Assembly: GCA_018302165.1 (NCBI GenBank)
Contig: JAGWAA010000031.1
Coordinates: 1 to 7,259, forward strand
DNA: 7,259 bases
Reading direction: 5' to 3'
DNA from: Candidatus Woesearchaeota archaeon
GTDB taxonomy: Archaea; Nanobdellota; Nanobdellia; SCGC-AAA011-G17; GW2011-AR17
Shown here: positions 1 through 6,562 of the stretch, piece after piece
How positions within the stretch are numbered: position 1 is the first letter of the stretch
Layout: each line of letters starts with the position of its first letter
Program-made: the position numbers and the translations under genes
The notes under the pieces: generated by a model
Told to the model about the DNA's origin: nothing
The model's database searches: none
The model's input: the letters and a program-made list of their open reading frames with translations, nothing else

Positions 1-885
1 CCTAGTATGGGTTCAGTTGAAAATGCGGCTAAAAAATGTGGTCTTGATATCATATGCAAGGAACTTAATGTTGAGATTAAATCTCTTGGAGAATTTGTTT
101 CTAAATCTAATGATAATAATAAGCATTTCAAAAAATTATTCTTTCCTAAAGAATTAGATGAAGCTGATTATGTTGTTAATCTAGCTAAGTTGAAAACTCA
201 TTCTTTAATGGGGTTAACTCTTGGAATAAAAAATGTATTTGGGTTAGTCAAGCCAGAATTTCGAGGACAAATGCATTTTCAAACAGGTAAAGACAGAGAT
301 GAGTTTGCACATATGTTGATTGATGTTTATAATTTGGTTAATCCTGATTTGACGATTATTGATGGAATTATTGGAATGGAAGGGAATGGGCCTGCTAATG
401 GTGTTGCTAGAAAATTTGGTTTTGTTGGTGCGTCGACACATGCCTATGCTTTAGACATTGAAGTTGCGAAAATATTGAACACTGATGAAAATAAAATTCC
501 TTTGTTAAAAATAGGTAAAAAGAGATTTAATATTGTTAGTGAACCAATTGGTGATGAAATTAAAATAGATTTCTTGATTAAATTACCGGATACTTTTAAT
601 TCTAATGGAACTTTAACTAATCTTGTTTATCCTTATTTAAAGAAATTTATTCAAGCTAGGCCTGTTGTTATTCCTGAAAAATGTATTGCTTGTTTGAATT
701 GTAAAAATATTTGTCCTGCTAAAGCTATTTCTATTCGAGATGGAAAGGCTTGGATTGATGATAAAATTTGTATCAAGTGTTTTTGTTGTCATGAAGTTTG
801 TCCAATTAATGCAATAAAGATAAATAAACCTTATATAGGTAGATTATTAGAAAAAAACTTTAACAAAGGTTTGGAAGATGAGTGA
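1..885 (+). CDS. DUF362 domain protein with C-terminal double 4Fe-4S ferredoxin domain (5' end outside window)
   Basis: The reading frame is open from base 1, and the first ATG (base 7) lies inside the conserved domain, so this is a 5'-truncated gene. DUF362 proteins of this type usually carry about 90-100 more residues before this point. Counting from the ATG at base 7, DUF362 hallmarks are the LAKLKTH...LGIKNVFG stretch (about residues 59-79) and DGIIGMEGNGPANG (about 119-132). The C-terminus has two CxxCxxCxxxCP motifs, C226/C229/C232/C236 and C255/C258/C261/C265, predicted to bind two 4Fe-4S clusters as in bacterial-type ferredoxins. The protein looks soluble, with no membrane segments seen. 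DUF362 has no general assigned reaction, so an electron-transfer role is inferred from the clusters. The last 8 nt overlap the downstream radical SAM gene, suggesting co-transcription and perhaps electron supply to it. Family call is firm; function is not. Confidence 0.9.
   Translation, partial: PSMGSVENAAKKCGLDIICKELNVEIKSLGEFVSKSNDNNKHFKKLFFPKELDEADYVVNLAKLKTHSLMGLTLGIKNVFGLVKPEFRGQMHFQTGKDRDEFAHMLIDVYNLVNPDLTIIDGIIGMEGNGPANGVARKFGFVGASTHAYALDIEVAKILNTDENKIPLLKIGKKRFNIVSEPIGDEIKIDFLIKLPDTFNSNGTLTNLVYPYLKKFIQARPVVIPEKCIACLNCKNICPAKAISIRDGKAWIDDKICIKCFCCHEVCPINAIKINKPYIGRLLEKNFNKGLEDE
865..870 (+). promoter_or_regulatory. Possible weak Shine-Dalgarno sequence for the SPASM-like radical SAM gene
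   Basis: The hexamer AAAGGT lies 7 nt before the ATG at 878, inside the end of the DUF362 gene. Its AAAGG part matches the start of the consensus AAAGGAGGTGAT. No TATA-like box is seen 25-28 nt upstream of this ATG, so translation probably relies on the upstream message. The match is short and could be chance. Confidence 0.3.
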
Positions 886-2005
886 GATAAAAAATTTAAG
901 TAAACTGATGAATATTTATTATAGAAAAAAGGATAGTCCTTTTATTGCTAATTGGATTATTACTAGTCAATGTAATTGTAAATGTTCTTTTTGTGAATTA
1001 GGTGTTGAAGATAAATACAAACCTGAAGAGGAAGTTAGTACTGAAAGGGCTTTTGAGATAGTTAAAGAATTGAAGGATTTGGGTATTAAGTATGTAACTT
1101 TCAGTGGTGGTGAAGTTTTTATGAGGAAGGATATTTGGGATATTATTCGAGAATTAAAAAATTATGATTTTAAAGTTGGGATTGTTTCGAATGGTTTGTT
1201 ATTAAATAGTCTTTCTAAAGAAAGGATTGAATTTATGAATAAATATTTAGATACTTTGGTTATTTCTATTGATTCTTCTGTTTCTGAAGAGCATAATAAA
1301 TTTAGAAATACTCCTATGTTATTTGAACTGATTATGAAAGGGATAACTAAATTGCAGTTGCATGGATTTAAAAATATTACTTTTGAGTCGATAATTATGG
1401 GTTCTAATTATAAGAGGATTCCTTCATTAATTGAATTAACTAAAGAAATTGGTGTTCGTAAAATTATGTTTAGGCCAATTAATATCATTAGTAATTTTCC
1501 ACAATTGAGTTCGGTTACGAATAAGAATGAGTTTGCTGATTATGATGTTGAAGAAATAATAAAATATATTGATCTTGGTATTGCTAAGGCTAAGGAACTT
1601 AATGTTGATACTGATTTGATATTTAATAGAAAATGGATTACTGAATATTTTAGAAATTTGAAAGTTAAAGATGGGTTTTTTCATGATAAGGTAATGAAAA
1701 ATTATTTTTGTTTTATTCCTTTTGCATATGTTATTATAAATTATAATGGTGGATTGTTGCCTTGTTTGTTGTTGAATGAGAAAGGGAATGTTAAGAATGG
1801 ATGTTTGCGTGAACAAAGAAAAAAAGCTGATGGAATTCGGGATAAATTAGCAAAGAGAGAATTTTTTGATGTTTGTAATTCTTGTTTTGATCAAGCGAAT
1901 AATAATGTTAGATTTTCTACTATGTGTAATCCTTTATTGAACATGAGAAGTTTACCTTTATTATTTGATGATGTTAAATCTGTGAAGAAAAGGTTTGATA
2001 AGTGA
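878..2005 (+). CDS. Radical SAM protein with SPASM-like C-terminal cysteines
   Basis: This 375-residue protein is predicted to cleave S-adenosylmethionine reductively using a 4Fe-4S cluster held by C32, C36 and C39 (CxxxCxxC; C34 is an extra cysteine inside the motif). The SAM-binding GGE is at residues 77-79, followed by V rather than the common P. The C-terminal third has C278-x12-G291-x4-C296, matching the first half of the SPASM pattern, then C309, the pair C333/C336, and C350. This suggests at least one auxiliary Fe-S cluster, though the full seven-cysteine SPASM spacing is not met. Characterised SPASM enzymes modify peptides, proteins or small molecules; no precursor-peptide gene is visible here. 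Its start overlaps the DUF362/ferredoxin gene by 8 nt, so the two are likely made together. It is followed 2 nt later by a convergent gene. Class is certain, substrate unknown. Confidence 0.9.
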   Translation: MSEIKNLSKLMNIYYRKKDSPFIANWIITSQCNCKCSFCELGVEDKYKPEEEVSTERAFEIVKELKDLGIKYVTFSGGEVFMRKDIWDIIRELKNYDFKVGIVSNGLLLNSLSKERIEFMNKYLDTLVISIDSSVSEEHNKFRNTPMLFELIMKGITKLQLHGFKNITFESIIMGSNYKRIPSLIELTKEIGVRKIMFRPINIISNFPQLSSVTNKNEFADYDVEEIIKYIDLGIAKAKELNVDTDLIFNRKWITEYFRNLKVKDGFFHDKVMKNYFCFIPFAYVIINYNGGLLPCLLLNEKGNVKNGCLREQRKKADGIRDKLAKREFFDVCNSCFDQANNNVRFSTMCNPLLNMRSLPLLFDDVKSVKKRFDK

Positions 2006-2007
2006 TT

Positions 2008-3120
2008 TTATAAATTTTCAATAACATCTATCATTTTGTCCCAAGAGAAGCGATCTTTTTCTTTTTGGATGTTTTTTGTGAAATCTTTTTTATTATCATA
2101 GAAATCTATTACTGCTTCAATGATTGCTTCTGTGCTTTCTGTATCGATGACTAAACCTGTTTTATTGTGTTCAACAACTTCAGGTAATCCTCCGACTTTT
2201 GTAACAATTACTGGTTTATCAAAACCGAATGAAGTTTGTACTATGCCTGAGTTTGTTGCGGTTATGTAAGGTAATACACAGATATCTGATGCTTCAAAAT
2301 AGTTTCCGACATTCTCGTTAGGGACATAATAATCTATTAATTTAATATGGTCTTTTACTATTGAATTTAGTAATTCTTCTTTATCTTCTAAACCATCATT
2401 CCAAAATTCACCGACGACCAATAAGTCTAAATCTGGATATTTTTCAACTAATTTAGGCATAGCTCTTACTAAATATTTTAGACCTTTGTATTTTCTTACG
2501 AAGCCAAAGAATAAAATAACTTTTTTTCTTAAATTTAGATCTTTGATTAGTTTTTCTTTTTTAATATATTTTTCTTTGAATACATCATAAATTGGATGAA
2601 CATGTTGTACTACTTTTGCGTTTGGGATTAATTTGAGAAGGTTTTCTTTTTCTTCGCTAGCATGAACTATAAAATAATCTGCATTTTTAAGAGCTTGTTT
2701 TGTTAAAATCTTATCTATAAATCTAGCATCATGTGGAGAAACATTATGGCAAATGAATAGTATTTTTGCTTTTGTTTTTTGTTTGATTAATGAAGTTAAT
2801 GTTCTGAAATTAAATGTAAAGTATGGGGTCCACCAATACATAATTATTAATTCTGGATTTGTGGTTTTTATTTTATTTACGGCTTTTATCCAAGTTAAAG
2901 GGTTTATACTATCAATGATTTCTGTTGAATCACATTCTATCTTTTCTTTACTTTCTGGGTCTCTTTGATCTGCACCCGGAAAAAGTATTTTAGGATATAG
3001 TCTTGTGAATGAGATTGCTTGAACTTCATGTGTTTTTTTAAGTTCATTGCATAAAACAGTATTATAATGGGAAATACCACCTCTGTAGGGGCTTGTAGGG
3101 CCTATTACTGTGATTCGCAT
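2008..3120 (-). CDS. GT4-type glycosyltransferase (GT-B fold)
   Basis: This 370-residue protein is predicted to transfer a sugar from a nucleotide-sugar donor to a glycan or lipid-linked acceptor at the cytosolic membrane face. The N-terminal half starts with a Rossmann-like strand and a glycine loop, GPTSPYRGGISHYN (residues 7-20). The C-terminal half has the GT4 features FFGFVRKYKGLKYLVRA (204-220), VVGEFW (235-240) and ICVLPY...DKPVIVTKVGGLPEVV (280-316). The classical EX7E motif is not present: A288 and T296 occupy the places where the two glutamates would align, as I recall for a subfamily with ATxSG in this region. No transmembrane segment is seen. It lies 23 nt after the flippase on the same strand, but it also has its own TATA-like box. 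Length is normal for GT4. Donor and acceptor cannot be assigned. Confidence 0.88.
   Translation of the reverse strand: MRITVIGPTSPYRGGISHYNTVLCNELKKTHEVQAISFTRLYPKILFPGADQRDPESKEKIECDSTEIIDSINPLTWIKAVNKIKTTNPELIIMYWWTPYFTFNFRTLTSLIKQKTKAKILFICHNVSPHDARFIDKILTKQALKNADYFIVHASEEKENLLKLIPNAKVVQHVHPIYDVFKEKYIKKEKLIKDLNLRKKVILFFGFVRKYKGLKYLVRAMPKLVEKYPDLDLLVVGEFWNDGLEDKEELLNSIVKDHIKLIDYYVPNENVGNYFEASDICVLPYITATNSGIVQTSFGFDKPVIVTKVGGLPEVVEHNKTGLVIDTESTEAIIEAVIDFYDNKKDFTKNIQKEKDRFSWDKMIDVIENL
2056..2091 (+). terminator. Possible oligo-T transcription stop for the DUF362/radical SAM unit
   Basis: On the plus strand four T runs of five or six lie in 36 nt, starting 51 nt after the radical SAM stop codon. 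Archaeal RNA polymerase can terminate at such tracts without a hairpin. The same bases encode lysine-rich sequence of the convergent glycosyltransferase on the other strand, so the T runs may exist only for coding reasons. Confidence 0.25.
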
Positions 3121-3142
3121 GGTTGTGTTTTGTTATTGAAGA

Positions 3143-3150
3143 TTTATAAA
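3143..3150 (-). promoter_or_regulatory. TATA box candidate for the glycosyltransferase gene
   Basis: The palindrome TTTATAAA is centred at 3146.5, exactly 26.5 nt upstream of the A of the glycosyltransferase ATG (3120, minus strand). An A-rich stretch precedes it on the minus strand, as expected for a TFB recognition element. It overlaps the stop codon of the flippase gene. The 23 nt before the ATG contain no Shine-Dalgarno sequence, which fits a leaderless transcript. In such AT-rich DNA a chance match is possible, but the position is what archaeal promoters require. Confidence 0.5.
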
Positions 3151-4352
3151 TTTTGTTTAGTTGGAGTTTTACTAAAAAATATTAAGGATAAAAAAGTTAC
3201 AAATAAAGCTAAAATAGTAAATAGCATGCTTATAATTATTTGTAAAATATTTGAATGGAATATACTAATGAAAAATACTTCTATGAATAATGCTAGAATT
3301 GTAATATAAATTAAATATTTTCTTTTTTGATTTATTAAAAAATATGTTATGATTATTAATAAGGAATATATTGTTGCATTTATACTGAAAATACCTAAAT
3401 ATTTTCCAGCTTCTAAATAATTTGGGCCAAGTGATAAATTAATTATTAATTTTGGAAAAAAGAAAAATACTAATATGAATGGGATACTTACTAAAATAGA
3501 TAATAATAATGATTTGGTTAATAATTTGAGATTATCTTTCTTTTTTATACTTTTAGAAATTAAAACTAAACCTATTGTTATGCTTAATGATGGAATGATT
3601 TTGCCTAATGTCGAAATTGCAGCATAATAACCTGTGTCTAATGGGCTTAAGTAATGTCTTGCTAGAATCAAATCAATGGTTCCGAGTAAATTTAAAAAAA
3701 GTAATGCAGTTAAATTGTATGGTAATACTGAATATATTTCTTTTGCTGGAATTGGATTTTTATTTTCATCTTTTTTTTTGAATGTGAAATAAACCATGAT
3801 AAAGGATAAAAAATATGACGCAAGTAATGCTCCTAAAACTCCATTTATTTCGAAACCAAGTACTACGAAGAAAACTCCAAATATTAATCGGAATAAACCT
3901 TCATAGCTGTAATTGATACTAAGAAGTTTGAATTTTTCTAATCCTTGTAGTATTCCTCTAGAAGACATTTGTAACATTAAAAGCAATGTTGCTATTGCAA
4001 TTATTACAAAAAAATAAATATTGATCTTTAAGAATGATGATAAAATTGGACTTATTGCGAGAATTATTATACCTATAAAGGATCCAAGAATTAATGAATG
4101 TTTTGTTATTTGATTGAATAAATTTTTTGTTTTTTGAGGTTTTGTTTTTGATATTATTTGGGTTATTGAAATTTGTACTGAATAGAATAATAGTGAAATT
4201 ATTGTTAATATTGAAAAGAGTGTTCCAATGATTCCAAATTCTTCAGGATTGAATGTATGACCTAGATAGAATTGAAAAATATAGCTTAAAAAATAGAGAA
4301 TAAAATTGCCTATGAACATGTAAAGATTTTCTTTGACTAATTTTGAATCCAT
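3144..4352 (-). CDS. Wzx-like polysaccharide flippase (MOP superfamily)
   Basis: This 402-residue integral membrane protein is predicted to flip a lipid-linked glycan across the cytoplasmic membrane. I count about twelve hydrophobic helices (roughly residues 10-32, 38-62, 83-105, 110-130, 145-167, 168-190, 205-228, 245-262, 275-297, 318-342, 345-362 and 370-392). Lysine-rich loops lie between several of them. Family hallmarks are PEEFGIIGTLFSI after helix 1, SRGILQGLEKF after helix 4, and LDTGYYAAISTLGKI before helix 8. The length is at the short end for Wzx proteins, with no sign of truncation. It is the first gene of the minus-strand pair and precedes the glycosyltransferase by 23 nt. The ATG has a TATA-like box at the archaeal distance and no Shine-Dalgarno sequence. 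Another MOP lipid-glycan exporter is possible; the transported substrate is not readable. Confidence 0.88.
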   Translation of the reverse strand: MDSKLVKENLYMFIGNFILYFLSYIFQFYLGHTFNPEEFGIIGTLFSILTIISLLFYSVQISITQIISKTKPQKTKNLFNQITKHSLILGSFIGIIILAISPILSSFLKINIYFFVIIAIATLLLMLQMSSRGILQGLEKFKLLSINYSYEGLFRLIFGVFFVVLGFEINGVLGALLASYFLSFIMVYFTFKKKDENKNPIPAKEIYSVLPYNLTALLFLNLLGTIDLILARHYLSPLDTGYYAAISTLGKIIPSLSITIGLVLISKSIKKKDNLKLLTKSLLLSILVSIPFILVFFFFPKLIINLSLGPNYLEAGKYLGIFSINATIYSLLIIITYFLINQKRKYLIYITILALFIEVFFISIFHSNILQIIISMLFTILALFVTFLSLIFFSKTPTKQNL

Positions 4353-4374
4353 TTTTTTAATTTTCTAAATTGTG

Positions 4375-4382
4375 TTAATAAA
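4375..4382 (-). promoter_or_regulatory. TATA box candidate for the flippase gene
   Basis: On the minus strand this reads TTTATTAA, centred at 4378.5, which is 26.5 nt upstream of the A of the flippase ATG (4352). The intervening leader-sized stretch has no G-rich ribosome-binding sequence. A transcript starting at or next to the ATG is therefore expected if the organism is an archaeon. Confidence 0.45.
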
Positions 4383-4409
4383 TGTTCTGAATAAATGAAG
4401 TTAATAAAG

Positions 4410-4417
4410 TTTAAAAA
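4410..4417 (+). promoter_or_regulatory. TATA box candidate for the COG1032 radical SAM gene
   Basis: The octamer TTTAAAAA is centred at 4413.5, 27.5 nt upstream of the ATG at 4441. The purine-rich AATAAAG just before it could serve as a TFB recognition element. This spacing supports a leaderless message starting at the ATG rather than at the upstream TTG codons (4426 and 4429). Confidence 0.45.
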
Positions 4418-4440
4418 GGAAGAATTTGTTGTTTTTTGAA

Positions 4441-5910
4441 ATGGCTAGAGTTGTTTTAATTTATCCTATTGGTGGGAGTATGCTTGATGTTGTAAGTCGA
4501 AGAATTCCTTTAGGATTACTTGCTGTTGCTGCTTTTTTGGATAAAGATGGCTATGATGTCAAGATTATTGATCAAAGAGTTGACAAGGATTGGAAAAAAA
4601 CTTTGTTGAATGAATTAAAATTAAATCCTATTTGTGTTGGTTTAAGCTGTTCTACGGGAAAGCAATTAATTTATGCTGTTGAAACTTGTCAGTTTATTAA
4701 AGAAAATTCTACTGTGCCTATTGTTTGGGGTGGTGTACATCCATCAACATTACCTTTAGAAACCTTGGAAAATAAGTATATTGATATTCTTGTAATTGGT
4801 GAAGGGGATATTACTTTTTATGAACTTGTTAAAGCTTTAGAAAAAAATAAAAAATTAGATTCTGTTAAAGGAATTTATTATAAACAAGATAGTAAAATAA
4901 AGAAAACTGCTGATCGAGAATTGATTGAAGATTTGGATACTTTACCAGATTTACCATTTCATTTGGTTAATGTCCATGATTATAGTTCTGTTGATTACAC
5001 TGGTGGACCATCAATTGATTTGATTACAAGTAAGGGTTGCCCTTTTAGGTGTGGTTTTTGTTATAATCTTTATTTTAATAATGGTAGATGGAGAGCTTTC
5101 TCTGTTGAAAGAACTATTAAAATGATTAAATTTATTGTTGAAAAATATAAAATTAAAGATATACATTTTGTCGATGATAATTTAGGCGGGAGTCAAAAGC
5201 ATTTTATGGATTTTGTTCGTGCGATTATTGATAATAAACTTAATATTGCCTGGGGTACTAATGGTTTGAGAGTAAATAATGTTACAAGTATGAGTGATGA
5301 AGATTTAAAATTACTTGAAAAAAGTGGGTGTAAAGAATTAGGTATTGGAATTGAATCTGGGAATCAAGATTTTTTAAACTTGATGAATAAAGCTATTACA
5401 TTAGAACAAATTATGAAACAAAATAAAAGACTTGCTGGTTATACTATTAATATTAAGTATACTTTTATTATTGGTATGCCTACTGAAACTAAAAAAGACA
5501 TTGATACGACGGTTAAATTAGCTTTGGATTTGGCTAAGGAAAATCCTAATGCTTGGACGAGAATTTCACCATATATGCCATTTCCTGGAACTGAAATGTA
5601 TGATTTTGCGATTCAACATGGATTTAGGCCACCTAAAAATTTAGAAGGATGGGCTAAGTTTAATTCTTTAGATAGTTGGCATAATTATTTTGGTTCTTGG
5701 ATGTCTAAAGATATGATTGATTATACGGACAGTATTGCATTTTTATCCTCTTTATACAATAAAAATATTAGATATAAGATTACTTCAAAGACTATGAGGC
5801 TTTTATTTGATTGTTATAGGCCATTTGCTAAGTTTAGATTGGAGAAATCTTTTCATAAATTTCCTATTGAATTGCAAGTGAATAAATTTATTGAAAAGAC
5901 TGGTTTTTAA
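4441..5910 (+). CDS. COG1032-type radical SAM protein with cobalamin-binding-like N-terminal domain
   Basis: With the ATG at 4441 the protein has 489 residues and starts MARVVLIYP, the normal first strand of this family. The frame also allows TTG starts at 4426 or 4429. Residues 1 to about 140 form a Rossmann-like domain of the B12-binding type, with VGLSCSTG (66-73), GGVHPS (97-102) and GEGD (120-123). The cobalamin-ligating DxHxxG is absent: D44 is followed by QRVDKD. The radical SAM core has C200, C204 and C207 (CxxxCxxC), FVDDN (243-247), GIESG (303-307), GMPTET (345-350) and PFPGTE (380-385). Relatives include methyltransferases, cyclases and C-C bond-forming enzymes acting on lipids, tetrapyrroles or antibiotics, so no reaction can be assigned. 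It heads a tight plus-strand unit, with a methyltransferase 1 nt downstream. In this setting a role in lipid or glycan tailoring is inferred. Confidence 0.9.
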   Translation: MARVVLIYPIGGSMLDVVSRRIPLGLLAVAAFLDKDGYDVKIIDQRVDKDWKKTLLNELKLNPICVGLSCSTGKQLIYAVETCQFIKENSTVPIVWGGVHPSTLPLETLENKYIDILVIGEGDITFYELVKALEKNKKLDSVKGIYYKQDSKIKKTADRELIEDLDTLPDLPFHLVNVHDYSSVDYTGGPSIDLITSKGCPFRCGFCYNLYFNNGRWRAFSVERTIKMIKFIVEKYKIKDIHFVDDNLGGSQKHFMDFVRAIIDNKLNIAWGTNGLRVNNVTSMSDEDLKLLEKSGCKELGIGIESGNQDFLNLMNKAITLEQIMKQNKRLAGYTINIKYTFIIGMPTETKKDIDTTVKLALDLAKENPNAWTRISPYMPFPGTEMYDFAIQHGFRPPKNLEGWAKFNSLDSWHNYFGSWMSKDMIDYTDSIAFLSSLYNKNIRYKITSKTMRLLFDCYRPFAKFRLEKSFHKFPIELQVNKFIEKTGF

Positions 5911-5911
5911 A

Positions 5912-6562
5912 ATGGATATTGAAAAAGAAAAAAATATGTGGGATCAATATTGGAAGGAAGAAAATGAAGAAAAACCTTCTTTGAAAAAAAAGATTACTTT
6001 TTTAGTAAGAAATTATTTTTTGTTGCCTGAAACAATTTATTATTTGCGTAAAAATTTTATTAATGGGACTTTTCTTGAGGCTGGTTGTGGTTCTGCTAGT
6101 ACTTTTGCTAAACTAAAAAATTCAAATAGGAAGTTGATTGCTTTTGATTTTAGTCTTTTAGCTATTGAGAAATTAAAAAAGAATCCTTATGTTGATGAAG
6201 CTGTTCAAGGGGATATTTTTAATATGCCTTTGGATGAAAATTATTTAGATGGTATTTGGAATAGTGGGGTTATGGAGCATTATACTCGTGAGGAGATTAG
6301 TGTTGCTTTGAAGGAATTTAAGAGAGTTTTGAAAGATAATGGGAAAATTGTTTTATTTTGGCCTAGTTGTAAGTTACCAACAAGTTGGTTAATTGATTTT
6401 TTGATTAAGCTTGGTGTTGATTTACCAACTGCTGGTTGGAATCCTCGAAAAAAAGATTTGAAAAATCTATTAAAGGAAGTAGGTTATAAAAATATTAGGA
6501 TTAGAACTTCTTATACTCTTATTCATTATATTGTCGTGGCTGAAAATGAAAAAAATTCCTAA
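5912..6562 (+). CDS. Class I SAM-dependent methyltransferase (Methyltransf_11-like)
   Basis: This 216-residue soluble protein is predicted to methylate an unidentified acceptor using S-adenosylmethionine. Motif I is FLEAGCGSAS (54-63). The acidic residue after strand 2 is D79 in IAFDFS. GDIFNMPL (100-107), IWNSGVMEHY (115-124) and VLKDNGKIVLFW (139-150) complete the usual fold. I chose the ATG at 5912, which gives MDIEKEKNMWDQYW, a typical N-terminus for this family. An in-frame TTG at 5891 would add seven residues encoded inside the preceding gene and is unlikely. The gene starts 1 nt after the radical SAM stop codon and overlaps the next gene by 17 nt, so translational coupling is probable. 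It may act on the same glycan or lipid as its neighbours. Confidence 0.88.
   Translation: MDIEKEKNMWDQYWKEENEEKPSLKKKITFLVRNYFLLPETIYYLRKNFINGTFLEAGCGSASTFAKLKNSNRKLIAFDFSLLAIEKLKKNPYVDEAVQGDIFNMPLDENYLDGIWNSGVMEHYTREEISVALKEFKRVLKDNGKIVLFWPSCKLPTSWLIDFLIKLGVDLPTAGWNPRKKDLKNLLKEVGYKNIRIRTSYTLIHYIVVAENEKNS

Larger units (their letters stand above)
4353..4440. promoter_or_regulatory. Divergent promoter region between the flippase and the COG1032 radical SAM genes
   Basis: This 88-nt gap is the only substantial non-coding stretch in the window. It is almost entirely A and T and holds one TATA-like box for each direction, listed separately. The nonamer GTTAATAAA occurs twice in direct orientation (4374-4382 and 4400-4408, 26 nt apart). 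The first copy covers the leftward TATA-like box, and the second lies directly upstream of the rightward one. The octamer AATAAATG is also repeated at 4377-4384 and 4390-4397. No hairpin or small ORF of note is seen. Confidence 0.6.

Noticed and set aside
244..441. Minus-strand reading frame of 65 codons inside the DUF362 gene
   Set aside because: It lies opposite strongly conserved DUF362 motifs, and its product is a low-complexity Asn/Ile-rich sequence with no family features.
1436..1816. Minus-strand reading frame of 126 codons inside the SPASM-like radical SAM gene
   Set aside because: The product is Ile/Phe/Asn-rich without domains. It is a composition artefact of T-ending codons on the real strand.
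2753..2968. Plus-strand reading frame of 71 codons inside the glycosyltransferase gene
   Set aside because: It is hydrophobic-looking only because it is antisense to an AT-rich gene. It has no promoter, ribosome-binding site or recognisable domain.
3067..3309. Plus-strand reading frame spanning the flippase-glycosyltransferase junction
   Set aside because: It overlaps two well-supported minus-strand genes and a TATA-like box, and the product resembles nothing.
4353..4440. Possible small RNA or riboswitch in the divergent gap
   Set aside because: The gap is only 88 nt, almost all A and T, with no stable stem visible, and is already accounted for by two promoters.
5891..5911. TTG start giving the methyltransferase seven extra residues
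   Set aside because: The extension is encoded within the end of the radical SAM gene. The ATG at 5912 gives the standard family N-terminus.
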